NCBI RefSeq assembly: GCF_024623785.1
Contig: NZ_JANKBZ010000009.1
Span: 248,001-312,000, forward strand
Origin: Archangium lipolyticum
GTDB lineage: Bacteria > Myxococcota > Myxococcia > Myxococcales > Myxococcaceae
Reading direction: 5' to 3'
DNA: 64,000 bases
Both the position numbers and the translations under genes were made by a program. Position 1 is the stretch's first letter; each line of letters opens with the position of its first letter. This document shows positions 8,320 through 16,998 of this stretch, piece after piece. The notes beneath the pieces are model-generated. The model was given only the letters and a program-made list of their open reading frames with translations. It ran no database searches and was not told the DNA's origin.

Positions 8320-9711
8320 ATGAAGAAGAACCCAGAGACCTCTACCGGCCGCCGGACCTTCCTGAAGGCCGCCGCCGGCTTCATGGGCGCCACCGTGTTC
8401 GGTGGCCTGCCCTTCCGCGCCTTCGCCCAGGCCTCCGCCCTGGCGCCCGCGGACCGCTGCTTCGTCTTCGTCTACTTCTCGGGAGGGTGGGATCAGCTGC
8501 TCGCCTTCGACCCGAGGGATCCGACGATCTTCACCGTGGACAGGATCGCCGAGACGCGCATCCAGCCGGGCTACGACCTGTTCACCGACGCGCGCTTCCC
8601 GAACCGGCCCGTCGTGCCGCCCACGCGCTCGGGCGCGGCGCCTTCCAAGATCACCTTCGGTCCGGCGGTGGGCGACAGGCTGGCCGCGCACTACGACCTG
8701 ATGGCGGTGGTGCGGGGCATCAACATGACCACGCTGGCGCATGAAGAGGGCATGCGCTACTTCATCACCGGAAAGCGTCCCATCGGGGCCGCGGCGCGCG
8801 GCTCGTCCACGGCCACCGAGGTCGTGGGGCAGATGATGCCCCGGGTGCCCATCCCCTCCATCGCATACAACGTCGAGACGTACAACGACACCTACCCGGG
8901 CACGGCCAACGCGCTCAAGGTGAGCCAGGCGAAGGATCTGCTGCTCACGCTGGCGGCCAGCCCGCGGCAGCTCGACAGCGAGCTGGAGAAGCAGCTGGTG
9001 GACTTCCGCGGCCAGCCCATCAGCTGCGAGGAGGCGGCGTACGGCGCGGGAGGCGTGGGCGCCACGTACGGCACGAGCCGCGACCAGATGCGGCAGGTGC
9101 TGTCGGGCCGGCTGGACAACGCGTTCCGCTTCGAGCTGGCGGAGAACGCGGAGGTGCGCTCCTTCTACGGGCTGCCAGCCTCGGGCCCCTACGACAACGC
9201 GGCGGGCCGCGCGGCGCTGGTGGCCACGGCGCTCAAGAAGGGCATCAGCCAGTGCGTGTCCATCAATCTGGCCGGTGGCCTGGACACGCACTTCGGCACG
9301 CAGACGACGCACGCCATCAACCAGCGCACGGGCTTCGACGCGCTGGGCGCGTTGGTGGATGATCTGCGGAGGACGGCGCACCCGGCGGGTGGCAACTTCA
9401 TGGACCACACCACCATCCTGGTGTTCTCCGAGTTCGCCCGCACCCCGGTCATCAACTCCACGAGCGGGCGCGACCACCACCAGACGAACAGCTGCCTGCT
9501 GATGGGCGCCGGGCTGAAGCACAACCTGACGTTCGGCAGGAGCGGTGACATCAACATGGCGCCGGCCGTGCTGGACCTGAACACGGGTGAGTCGGACCCG
9601 AACAACGGGACGAACATCCTCCCCGAGCACATCATCGCGACGGTGCTGGCGTCGGCCAAACTGGACTACAGCATCACGCGCGTCGAACCCCTCAAAGCCC
9701 TGTTGGCGTAA
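8320..9711 (+). CDS. Tat-exported DUF1501 protein
   Basis: A 463-residue protein beginning with a textbook twin-arginine signal (GRRTFLKAAAGFMGATVFG, cleavage near AFAQA). The mature part follows the DUF1501 family: FVFVYFSGGWDQLLAFDPR near residue 45, an AHEEGMRYF region, then LAGGLDTHFGTQTTH, VFSEFARTPVINSTSGRDHHQTNS and a C-terminal GEPSD-like segment. DUF1501 proteins belong to the alkaline phosphatase-like superfamily and are usually next to DUF1549/DUF1553 or cytochrome genes, as here. Tat export implies folding, probably with metal, before secretion. Start chosen at the ATG after ggggaga. The stop overlaps the next start by one base. Confidence 0.88.
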   Translation: MKKNPETSTGRRTFLKAAAGFMGATVFGGLPFRAFAQASALAPADRCFVFVYFSGGWDQLLAFDPRDPTIFTVDRIAETRIQPGYDLFTDARFPNRPVVPPTRSGAAPSKITFGPAVGDRLAAHYDLMAVVRGINMTTLAHEEGMRYFITGKRPIGAAARGSSTATEVVGQMMPRVPIPSIAYNVETYNDTYPGTANALKVSQAKDLLLTLAASPRQLDSELEKQLVDFRGQPISCEEAAYGAGGVGATYGTSRDQMRQVLSGRLDNAFRFELAENAEVRSFYGLPASGPYDNAAGRAALVATALKKGISQCVSINLAGGLDTHFGTQTTHAINQRTGFDALGALVDDLRRTAHPAGGNFMDHTTILVFSEFARTPVINSTSGRDHHQTNSCLLMGAGLKHNLTFGRSGDINMAPAVLDLNTGESDPNNGTNILPEHIIATVLASAKLDYSITRVEPLKALLA

Positions 9712-11258
9712 TGAACACTCGAGCTTCGTACCGTGTCGGCGCCCTCTCCCCCTGGGAGAGGGTTGGGGTGAGGGTCTACCCCTTCCTGCTCGCGGGCCTG
9801 ATGGCGGCCTGCAACTCGCTCCCCCAGGACAAACCCAAGCCGGAGGCCTTCCAGCCCGCGCAGGTGAAGGCGCAGGCGGAGGTGGCGCCCTCGTCGGCTT
9901 TCGCGGACCAGACGGGAGGAGGCGTCTTCGTGACGACGGCGGGCGAGCTCGTCCGCCTGCGGCTGGACGGGACGAAGGCTCCGTTGGAGAACCACCCGGG
10001 CAACCCGGTGACGCCGGGGCGTGGTCGCTCCGTCTTCCGGATGGGGCCGGGCTCGGCGCTGGTGGAGACGGACAACGGCCTCTTCCTGGCGCAGGCGGGG
10101 TGGATCATCGCCCCGCCCTGGAGGGCCGCGCTGAGCGTGGGGATGAGCGCCTCGGTGGTGACGCCGGATGGCTCGGCGTGGCTCGCGCATGCCTCGGGCC
10201 TCTTCCAACTGCGTGACGGCGCGCTGTCCCAGCTCAAGGTGGACGGCCAGCCGCTGGTGGGCATCAGCTCGCTGGTGGTGGCGCCGGCCGAGGGCGTGTC
10301 CCCGGCCCTGTGGTTCATCCGCGAGGAGAAGCTGTGGAACGCCATCCAGACGGCGGCGGGGACGTGGCAGGTGCGCCAGGCCCAGGTGCCGCTGAACAAG
10401 GAAGAGGCCGTCGTGGGGCTGGCGGGGCTGGGAGAGTCGGAGAAGGGGGCGGCGGAGGTGTGGCTGCTGACGTCGGAGCGGCTGCTGCGCAACGCGGCGG
10501 ACGGGTGGCGGGAGGTGGCGCTGGAGGAGCCGCCGGAGCAGGTGGTGGCCGCGGGGCGCTTCGTCTGGGTGAAGACGGCCGATGGGCTCTTCCTCCATGA
10601 CGCGGACAAGGGCACGTGGGGCCAGGCCTCGGGCGTGGACACGGGCAACCTGCGCCTGCTGACGGCGGACGAGAGTGGCTGCGTCTGGGCGAAGGTGGGC
10701 GCCGACACGGTGGCGTTCAGCCGGGGCCCGGTGCCGCGCGTGCTGGGCCTGCACGAGGGCATGCGGGTGGTGGAGGACTCGCTGGTGGTGCGCGCGCGCG
10801 TGGCGCCGGGCGATGCGCCGGAGAGCGTCACCTTCCAGGTCGCGGGCATGGACTTGCCGGTGAGCGGGCCGGCCTTCAGCCTCGGCGGGGTGGAGGCGGA
10901 CGGGACGCCCAAGCCCTTCTCCTTCGATGGGCTGGCGCCGGGCGTGCACACGCTGAGCGCCGTGGCGCGCTACGCGAATGGCACCGAGGCCCGCCGCGCC
11001 GTCTCCTTCTCCTACCAGCCCGTCTCCACGTCGGTGCTCAGCTGGGAGAAGGACATCCGCCCCATCCACGTGGCGCGGTGCGCGAGCTGCCACACCTCGG
11101 GTCCCGGCCGGCAGCTGTCCACGTATCAGCTGTGGAAGGACAACGCGGCCCTCATCGTCGCGGCGGTGCGGGATCAGCGCATGCCCGCTGACGGTCCGTT
11201 GGATCCTCAGCTCATCTCCATCATCCAGCGCTGGGCGACTGCTGGCGCCAACCCCTGA
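9711..11258 (+). CDS. Lipoprotein with beta-propeller-like body and C-terminal cytochrome c domain
   Basis: A 515-residue lipoprotein. The hydrophobic run and lipobox (YPFLLAGLMAAC, Cys34) are preceded by an odd n-region encoded by a dispersed palindromic repeat (see the repeat at 9742). ATG 9711 overlaps the previous stop; GTG 9768 inside the repeat is an alternative start. Residues about 60-340 contain repeated segments of the kind GxFVWVKTADGLFLHD and GSAWLAHASGLFQLRDG, resembling propeller blades. The C-terminus has a class I heme motif, CASCH, with a likely axial Met in QRMPADG. It may pass electrons to or from the CNYCH protein of the same operon; that is inference. Confidence 0.75.
   Translation: MNTRASYRVGALSPWERVGVRVYPFLLAGLMAACNSLPQDKPKPEAFQPAQVKAQAEVAPSSAFADQTGGGVFVTTAGELVRLRLDGTKAPLENHPGNPVTPGRGRSVFRMGPGSALVETDNGLFLAQAGWIIAPPWRAALSVGMSASVVTPDGSAWLAHASGLFQLRDGALSQLKVDGQPLVGISSLVVAPAEGVSPALWFIREEKLWNAIQTAAGTWQVRQAQVPLNKEEAVVGLAGLGESEKGAAEVWLLTSERLLRNAADGWREVALEEPPEQVVAAGRFVWVKTADGLFLHDADKGTWGQASGVDTGNLRLLTADESGCVWAKVGADTVAFSRGPVPRVLGLHEGMRVVEDSLVVRARVAPGDAPESVTFQVAGMDLPVSGPAFSLGGVEADGTPKPFSFDGLAPGVHTLSAVARYANGTEARRAVSFSYQPVSTSVLSWEKDIRPIHVARCASCHTSGPGRQLSTYQLWKDNAALIVAAVRDQRMPADGPLDPQLISIIQRWATAGANP
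9742..9775 (+). repeat. Palindromic repeat, copy A (inside a coding region)
   Basis: ccctctccc and gggagaggg form the hairpin, followed by the tail ttggggtgagggt. The same unit occurs three more times in the window. Here it is read in frame as LSPWERVGVRV in the n-region of a lipoprotein signal. Confidence 0.85.
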
Positions 11259-11269
11259 GGCATTCCTCC

Positions 11270-14200
11270 ATGAATCGAATCTTCCGCGCGTCGCTCGCGT
11301 TCGCGCTCCTGGGCGCGGCCTGCAACCCGGAGGAGGAGCTGCCCGAGCTGCCTCCCTCGGTGAATCCCTGCGCGGGGCTGCCGCCCCTCACCCTCACCGC
11401 GAGCCCGGACCGGGTGCACGTGAAGAATCCCGTCACCCTGACGGCCACGGGAGGCACCGGCTACTACAGCTTCCGCGTGGAGGCCGGGGGCTCGTCGGGA
11501 GAGATGCGCGGGTCGCGCTTCATCGCCGGCTCCACGCCCGCGACGGACACGCTGGTGGTGGAGGACGCCCGCTGCCCGGGTGATGCGCGGGCGCAGGTGA
11601 CCGTGGTGACGGGCTTCGACGTGGCGCCCGGACGGGCCACGGTGAAGCCGGGCACCACCTTCCAGGTGCAGGTGTCGGGGCAGCTGGGGACGCCCATCTT
11701 CACGCTGGAGCGCAACGCGGCGGGCAACAGCACGCTGTCGGATACGGGTGTGTACAAGGCGGGCACGGGGCAGGGCGTGGACCTGGTGCGCGTGCGGGAT
11801 GGACGCACGGGCGAGGAGGCCGTCCTTCAGTTCGAGGTGCGCGCGGACGCGCAGCTGCGCGGAGACCCGGCGCTGATGGCGGTGCCGGCGGGCTCGTCGG
11901 CGCCGCTGGGCTCGGTGGGCGGCAGTGATCGGGTGACGTGGACGAAGGTGTCCGGTCCGGGCACTCTGGCCAACGGCTCCTTCTCGGCCGAGCCCGATGC
12001 GAAGGGCCTGGCGGTGCTGGAGGTGGCGGATCCCTTCACCGGACAGAAGGCGCGCGTGTCCGTGCGCATCCTGGACGAGCTGAAGCGCGACACCCGGGCG
12101 CACGGGCGGCTCACGGACATCGTCTCGGTGGTGACCGCGGACTTCGATGGAGACGGCATTCCGGACGTGGCGGTGGGGCAGGCGGAGAGCGACCTGGCCA
12201 GGCCCCAGGGCGGCGCGGTGTTCATCTTCAAGGGGAGCCCGGCGGGACTGCCCGACAAGCCCACGTGGACCCTGACGGGCGAGACGCGCACGGCCCGCTT
12301 CGGCGAGACGGTGGTGGCCGGGGACCTGGACAAGGACGGCAGGGCGGAGCTGGCGGTGTCGTCGCCGGGCGCGGACTTCACCGCGGATGACGCGGGCGCG
12401 GTGTACCTGTACCGCTTCGGCGCGAATGGGCCGGAGCTCCTCCGGGCGCCGCTCGCGGGCGTGGGACGGAGCGGCTCCTTCGGCGCGGGTCTGGCGCTCG
12501 CGGACGCGGACGGGGACGGGGACGTGGACCTGGTGGTGGGCTCGCCCACGGGCGACCTGACGGGCTCGGTGACGCTGAAACGGGGCGTGGTGGACATCTT
12601 CCTGCTCACCCCGGGCGAGGCGGTGTCGGATCTGCCGACCATCCGTCTGGGTGGACTGGACCTGGGCAAGACGGGGGCCGTCGAGTCCCGGGGTGGCACG
12701 GAGCTGGGTCGCGTGCTGAAGGTCGCCGACCTCAACGGGGACGGGCTGCCGGACGTGGCGGCGCTGAGCAAGGTGACGCGTCTCAAGGAAGATGGCACCA
12801 CCGACATGGGGCAGCAGGCCGTGTCCGTGTACCTCGCGCGCTCCTCGGGGACGCGGTTCCGCGAGTCGCCGGACGTGTACGTGCTGCCCGCGAACATCGC
12901 CAATCTCAAAGACGACGAGGGCCTCTGGAAGCTGGACGTCGTGCCGGGCGAGGGGACGCGGCCCGCGCTGCTGATGGCGCTGGCGGATCGTGCCGACTCG
13001 CCGGACCTGAAGGCCAGCGGTGGCCAGGGCGCCATGACCGACGCGGGCGGAGCGCTGCTCTTCGATGTGAGCGCGTACAAGCCCACGGGCGAGCCCGCGG
13101 CCACGCCGGCGCAGGTGAAGCGCGACGCGGCCTGGGCCCGGCTGTATGGCGACGCGGGCAGCATCCTGGCGGGGCGGAGCTGGGCGGTGCTGGACGTGGA
13201 CGGCAAGCCCGGTCCGGAGCTGCTGCTGGGCGCGCCCCACGCGAGCCCTCCGGCCCCGGGGAACACGACGCTGCGCCTCGGTGGCAAGGTGCTCGTCTAC
13301 CCGCTGGCGGACCTGAGCCGCGGCGCCGTGCTCAACAAGTCGCTCTCCTTCCTCCCGGGACAGGCGAAGTCGGATGTCTTCGGCGCGGGGCTCGCGGCGT
13401 GGCCGCTGCCGGGGAGCGCCGGGCTGGTGGCCTTCGCGGCTCGCGCCTCCGCGCCCGGGCTGGCCTTCACCGGACGGGTGGATGCCTTCGTCAAGGCGGG
13501 CGACTCGCTCGCGCAGTGGACGCGCACGTCCGCCATGGCGCCGGCGCGGCCGAGCGTGGAGCTCTTCGGTGAGAAGGTGGCGGTGGCCAGGGGCGTGACG
13601 GGCGCGGTGGCGCTGGTGGGCTCGCCGGGCTTCTCCGGTTCGGGCGGCGCCAACGCGGATGGCTACGAGCCGTCCATCGGCCGCGCCTGGTCCTTCAGCC
13701 AGGACGGCAAGGCCTCGCTCGCGGGCGAGGGGAGCTTCTCGTCGCTCGTCGCGGGGCGCAACGTGGGCACGGACGTGGCCTTCACGGACTTCAACGGTGA
13801 TGGGCGTCAGGACGTGGTGATCGGCGCGCCGGGTTTGTTCGTTCCGGGGACCGCCTCGAAGGCCACGGACATCACCCCGGTGTACCACCTGGAGCGCCCC
13901 GAGTGCCTTCCCGCCACGAACCAGCAGCTCGGCGGCGTGCTGGTGTCGCTGGGCCAGGCGGATGGGAGCTTCAAGCCCGCCTACCGGTTGTGGGCGCCGG
14001 GAACCATCGAGGGGTGCACGGCCGTGGGCAACACCAACAACTGCAAGCGCCAGAGCATGGGGCGCGGAGTGTTGGGCGGCTTCGACTTCAACGGGGACGG
14101 CAAGCAGGACATCGCGATGCTGCGCACCAACGGCATCGACATCCTCCTGGGCCGCGCTCCGGATGACGTCTCGCTGACGAAGCTGACCATGGGGTGCGAT

Positions 14201-15022
14201 CCGATCTACACCGCGCCCACGCTGATCCTCCCGGGCAATCCCGGACAGCCGCCCTCGCTCGTGCAGCAGACGTCGGCACCGGCGGCGCTGGGTGACCTGA
14301 ACGCGGATGGCTGCGACGAGGTGGCGTGGCGCTACACGGACGGCGGCCAGCGCGGTGGCGTGGTGGTGGCGTTCGGTTACGACCCGAACGGGGTGAAGTG
14401 TGGGACGCGCAAGGTCCCGTCGACGGTGCGGCTGGCCGCGGACTCGGAAGTGGGCATGACCTTCATCAGCCTGGGCGTGGCGACGGCGCGCGCGGGCCGC
14501 GTGCTGGGCAAGACCGGCCCGGACTACCTGGCGGTGAGCGCGGCGAACGTGACGTACAACGGAGTCACGCAGCCCGCGGTGCTGCTGTTCGACATCGCGC
14601 AGCTGGTGAGCCGCCGGCCGGCCTCGGGTGAGGTGGTGGTGGGCGCCATGGACAGCGCGCTGATTCCCAAGGTGCTGGTGCACCGCTCGCGGGCGGTGGG
14701 CTTCGGGACGTCGCTGGCGGGTGGGGTGGATCTGACGGGCGACGGCGCGCCAGAGCTGGTGGTGGGCGCACCGGGCGCGTCGGTGGCCTCGGACGGTGGC
14801 GGCGCGGTGTTCGTCTACGCGGGCGGGCCCACGACCACGGGCGCGGTCTCGCCGCTGCTCACGCTGACGGGCGACGTGACGGAGCGCTCCAACTTCGGGA
14901 GCGATCTGGCCCTGGTGGCGGGGAGTGGAAGCATGCCGCCCACCCTCGTCGTCGGCGCGCCGCTCAGCTACCGCACGGGCACGGAGAACGGCACGGCCTA
15001 CCTGGTGACGCTCGGCTTCTAG
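11270..15022 (+). CDS. FG-GAP/VCBS repeat lipoprotein
   Basis: A 1250-residue lipoprotein; the signal ends in the lipobox LGAAC (Cys18). Residues about 35-280 contain Ig-like or bacterial adhesion-type beta domains (SPDRVHVKNPVTLTATGGTG and two further units). From about residue 285 onward the chain is a string of FG-GAP repeats with Ca-binding loops: DFDGDGIPDVAVG, DLDKDGRAELAVS, DADGDGDVDLVVG, DLNGDGLPDVAAL, DFNGDGRQDVVIG, DFNGDGKQDIAML, DLNADGCDEVAWR and DLTGDGAPELVVG. Such repeats build integrin-alpha-like propellers that bind partners at the cell surface. It starts 11 bases after the cytochrome lipoprotein and closes the operon. The stop lies six bases from the convergent CBS gene with no room for a terminator. 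Confidence 0.88.
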   Translation: MNRIFRASLAFALLGAACNPEEELPELPPSVNPCAGLPPLTLTASPDRVHVKNPVTLTATGGTGYYSFRVEAGGSSGEMRGSRFIAGSTPATDTLVVEDARCPGDARAQVTVVTGFDVAPGRATVKPGTTFQVQVSGQLGTPIFTLERNAAGNSTLSDTGVYKAGTGQGVDLVRVRDGRTGEEAVLQFEVRADAQLRGDPALMAVPAGSSAPLGSVGGSDRVTWTKVSGPGTLANGSFSAEPDAKGLAVLEVADPFTGQKARVSVRILDELKRDTRAHGRLTDIVSVVTADFDGDGIPDVAVGQAESDLARPQGGAVFIFKGSPAGLPDKPTWTLTGETRTARFGETVVAGDLDKDGRAELAVSSPGADFTADDAGAVYLYRFGANGPELLRAPLAGVGRSGSFGAGLALADADGDGDVDLVVGSPTGDLTGSVTLKRGVVDIFLLTPGEAVSDLPTIRLGGLDLGKTGAVESRGGTELGRVLKVADLNGDGLPDVAALSKVTRLKEDGTTDMGQQAVSVYLARSSGTRFRESPDVYVLPANIANLKDDEGLWKLDVVPGEGTRPALLMALADRADSPDLKASGGQGAMTDAGGALLFDVSAYKPTGEPAATPAQVKRDAAWARLYGDAGSILAGRSWAVLDVDGKPGPELLLGAPHASPPAPGNTTLRLGGKVLVYPLADLSRGAVLNKSLSFLPGQAKSDVFGAGLAAWPLPGSAGLVAFAARASAPGLAFTGRVDAFVKAGDSLAQWTRTSAMAPARPSVELFGEKVAVARGVTGAVALVGSPGFSGSGGANADGYEPSIGRAWSFSQDGKASLAGEGSFSSLVAGRNVGTDVAFTDFNGDGRQDVVIGAPGLFVPGTASKATDITPVYHLERPECLPATNQQLGGVLVSLGQADGSFKPAYRLWAPGTIEGCTAVGNTNNCKRQSMGRGVLGGFDFNGDGKQDIAMLRTNGIDILLGRAPDDVSLTKLTMGCDPIYTAPTLILPGNPGQPPSLVQQTSAPAALGDLNADGCDEVAWRYTDGGQRGGVVVAFGYDPNGVKCGTRKVPSTVRLAADSEVGMTFISLGVATARAGRVLGKTGPDYLAVSAANVTYNGVTQPAVLLFDIAQLVSRRPASGEVVVGAMDSALIPKVLVHRSRAVGFGTSLAGGVDLTGDGAPELVVGAPGASVASDGGGAVFVYAGGPTTTGAVSPLLTLTGDVTERSNFGSDLALVAGSGSMPPTLVVGAPLSYRTGTENGTAYLVTLGF

Positions 15023-15028
15023 CGGCCC

Positions 15029-15463
15029 TCAGTGCGCCAGGGACACGGGTGGCTCGGAGATTCCCTCGAGCACCCGCCCGGCGAGCGTCTGGTCCTCCAT
15101 CTCCATGGCCAGGTCCCCCAGGGAGACGATGCCGACGAGGCGCTCGTGCTCGTCCACGACGAGCAACCGGCGCACCTGGAGCTCGCGCATCTGATGGGCG
15201 ACGTCCTCGACGTCGTCGTCCACGGAGCACGTCTGCACGTTGCGCGTCATCACGTCCGCGACGGAGGCGCTCTGGGGGTTGAAGCCCAGGGCGAGGCCTC
15301 GCACGACGATGTCGCGGTCGGTGATGATGCCGACGACGCGCTCGCCGTCCATGACGGGGAGTGAGCCCACGTTGAGCAGGCGCATCATCTCGGCGGCGCC
15401 CATCAGGGTCGTCTCCGGGTGGGCGGCGACGGCGTCCGGAGTCATCACGTCACGAATCTTCAT
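15029..15463 (-). CDS. CBS-domain pair protein
   Basis: A 144-residue cytosolic protein made only of two CBS domains. The first begins IRDVMTPDAVAAHPETTL and contains GSLPVMDGERVVGIITDRD; the second begins VADVMTRNVQTCSVDD and contains VRRLLVVDEHERLVGIVSLGDLA. Stand-alone CBS pairs bind adenine nucleotides and often act as stress or energy sensors. The start at ATG 15463 follows GGAGGTG at good spacing; any earlier start would add a Pro-rich tail unlike the family. Its target is unknown and the neighbours do not suggest one. Confidence 0.9.
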   Translation of the reverse strand: MKIRDVMTPDAVAAHPETTLMGAAEMMRLLNVGSLPVMDGERVVGIITDRDIVVRGLALGFNPQSASVADVMTRNVQTCSVDDDVEDVAHQMRELQVRRLLVVDEHERLVGIVSLGDLAMEMEDQTLAGRVLEGISEPPVSLAH

Positions 15464-15603
15464 GGCGCACCTCCAGGCTGCGGGTTGGGGTTCATTGGAG
15501 GGAGGGTGTGTCCGCTCCGGCGGGGATGCCGCGCATTCCCTTCCGCGCTCCGCCAGGCCGCCCGCCCGTCCCACGGGGGAGGGCCCGTCCTGTCCCCGAG
15601 GAC

Positions 15604-15936
15604 ATGCGCATCGTTGAGCGTATGGGGAGCGAAGCCATCGGGTGGTTCAGCTCGTTCGTGTTGGTGCTGACCATCGGGAATCAGGTGTACAAGCAGTGGA
15701 AGTCGGGCACGAGCAAGGGCGTGTCGAAGTGGCTCTTCGTGGGGCAGATCACCGCCTCCACGGGCTTCACCTTCTACAGCCTGCTGGTGCGCAACTGGGT
15801 GTTCGTGGTGACGAACGCGCTGATGTTGGTGAGCGCGCTGGTGGGAATCGTCATCGTGATGAAGCACCGGCGAGCGGAGCGGCAGTGCGAGGGCCGGAGC
15901 GAGGCGCCCACCGGAGCGAGTCCCGCGAGGGCCTGA
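15604..15936 (+). CDS. Small PQ-loop (SemiSWEET/MtN3-like) membrane protein
   Basis: A protein of about 110 residues with three hydrophobic segments (IGWFSSFVLVLTIG, WLFVGQITASTGFTFYSLLV and FVVTNALMLVSALVGIVIVM). The segment GNQVYKQWKSGTSKGVSKW after the first helix matches the PQ-loop pattern of SemiSWEET proteins (PQ, then Lys, Ser/Thr and GVS), with Pro replaced by Asn. Bacterial SemiSWEETs act as dimers that move small sugars across the membrane; transport here is inferred. The start is uncertain: ATG 15604 or ATG 15622; in-frame sequence further upstream is Pro/Arg-rich and unlikely to be translated. Palindromic repeat copy B follows the stop directly. Confidence 0.65.
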   Translation: MRIVERMGSEAIGWFSSFVLVLTIGNQVYKQWKSGTSKGVSKWLFVGQITASTGFTFYSLLVRNWVFVVTNALMLVSALVGIVIVMKHRRAERQCEGRSEAPTGASPARA

Positions 15937-15947
15937 ATGTGCCCCCA

Positions 15948-15982
15948 CCCCTCTCCCTCTGGGAGAGGGACGGGGTGAGGGT
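15948..15982 (+). repeat. Palindromic repeat, copy B
   Basis: ccctctccc-tct-gggagaggg makes a 9-bp stem with a three-base loop, followed by acggggtgagggta. It begins 12 bases after the PQ-loop gene stop, where it may also act as a terminator or mRNA-stabilising hairpin. Confidence 0.85.
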
Positions 15983-16002
15983 AGGCGCATCCGTCAATCC
16001 GC

Positions 16003-16317
16003 TCAGCTCACGGGCTGGGGCGACATCTGGCGGGTGAGCTCCTCGGGCGACTTCAGCAGGGAGGCGTGGTCGCCATGCCGGACGCGCTCGTGCTCGTCGA
16101 TGGGAGCGGAGAACGTCTTGGCGATCTTGTTGTAGGTCCCGAGGATGAGGATGGTGGGTGCCCACTGGCCGACGAAGTTCGCCCAGGTCTTGCGGCCGGT
16201 GACCATCAGCAGGGCGCTGGCGGCCATGCACCCGATGGCGACTCCGAGGAAGCTGATGGAGGGAATGCGCCGCGTCTGCAGCTCGACATTGGTGGTGACC
16301 GCGTCTTCATTCTTCAT
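16003..16317 (-). CDS. Small membrane protein of unknown function
   Basis: A 104-residue protein with two hydrophobic segments (ISFLGVAIGCMAASALLMVTG at about 20-41 and WAPTILILGTYNKIAKTF at about 52-69), a short charged N-terminus and a charged C-terminal tail of about 30 residues. GRKTWANFVGQWAPTILILGTYNKI is the sort of short tandem-helix layout seen in several uncharacterised two-helix families; I do not recognise a named one with confidence. The start is fixed by GGAGG eight bases upstream of ATG 16317. Divergent from the ferritin-like gene across a 188-base gap in which I see no clear promoter. Confidence 0.7.
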   Translation of the reverse strand: MKNEDAVTTNVELQTRRIPSISFLGVAIGCMAASALLMVTGRKTWANFVGQWAPTILILGTYNKIAKTFSAPIDEHERVRHGDHASLLKSPEELTRQMSPQPVS

Positions 16318-16505
16318 GGCAGATGCCTCCGTTGGTGAGAGCCATGGAGGGAATGTGCGCACGGCGAAGGCGTGACGGGACACCGGGGAGGAGATGCCGC
16401 CCTGCCTGCTGTCCGAGCGGGCGCGGAGGCGGTGGGGTTGGCCGTGCGGGCGGGTCCACGCACATTGCCCGGGTCGATTTTTCATGAGGGCGGGGGGAGG
16501 ACGAC

Positions 16506-16973
16506 ATGGCACGCAAGTCCGAGGTGGAGAAGCTGCGCAGCCTGGCTCAGCTCGATGTGGACGCGGTGGGGGCGTATGACGCGGCGATTGCCCGGGTGAA
16601 GGAGCCGCTGGTGCGCGAGCGGCTGAACGAATTCCGGGTGGACCATGTCCGCCACGTGCAGGACCTCAACGCCTTCATCCTCCGGTTCGGCGGCGAGGCG
16701 GTGGATCTGCGGCCGGATCTGAAGGGCGCGGCGATGAGGGGCCTGACGGCGATGTCGAGCCTGATGGGGACGGAGGCCGCGCTGGTGGCGATGCTCGGCA
16801 ACGAGGAGTTCTCCAACCGGGCCTATGAGCTGGCGCTGAGCTTCGACTGGAGCCCCGAGGTGCGCACGCTCATCGAGAAGAACCGCCGCGACGAGGAGCG
16901 GCACATCCTGTGGATCAAGGAAGCGGTGCGGAAGCGCCCGTGGGTGGCCGAAGGGGCGGAAGTGCAGGCCTGA
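16506..16973 (+). CDS. Ferritin-like four-helix protein (DUF2383/PA2169-type)
   Basis: A 155-residue, fully helical cytosolic protein. Helix 1 contains LRSLAQLDVDAVGAYDAAIARV, helix 2 FRVDHVRHVQDLNAFILRFGG, followed by a linker (DLKGAAMRGLTAMSSLMGTEAAL) and helices 3 and 4 with NEEFSNRAYELAL and NRRDEERHILWIKEAV. The D/E-x-x-H spacing and the overall order match the ferritin-like superfamily and especially the PA2169/DUF2383 group, whose members are often stress-induced. Metal binding is likely but not proved by the residues seen. A strong GGGGGGAGG site precedes the ATG. Confidence 0.75.
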   Translation: MARKSEVEKLRSLAQLDVDAVGAYDAAIARVKEPLVRERLNEFRVDHVRHVQDLNAFILRFGGEAVDLRPDLKGAAMRGLTAMSSLMGTEAALVAMLGNEEFSNRAYELALSFDWSPEVRTLIEKNRRDEERHILWIKEAVRKRPWVAEGAEVQA

Positions 16974-16998
16974 CGTCCTCCGCCTCGAGCTCTCCGGT

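Noticed and set aside
11207-14683. A 1158-residue open frame on the minus strand, opposite the FG-GAP gene
   Set aside because: It is antisense to a gene with clear Ca-binding repeats, is rich in His/Arg with no family pattern, and arises because high third-position GC removes stops in this frame.
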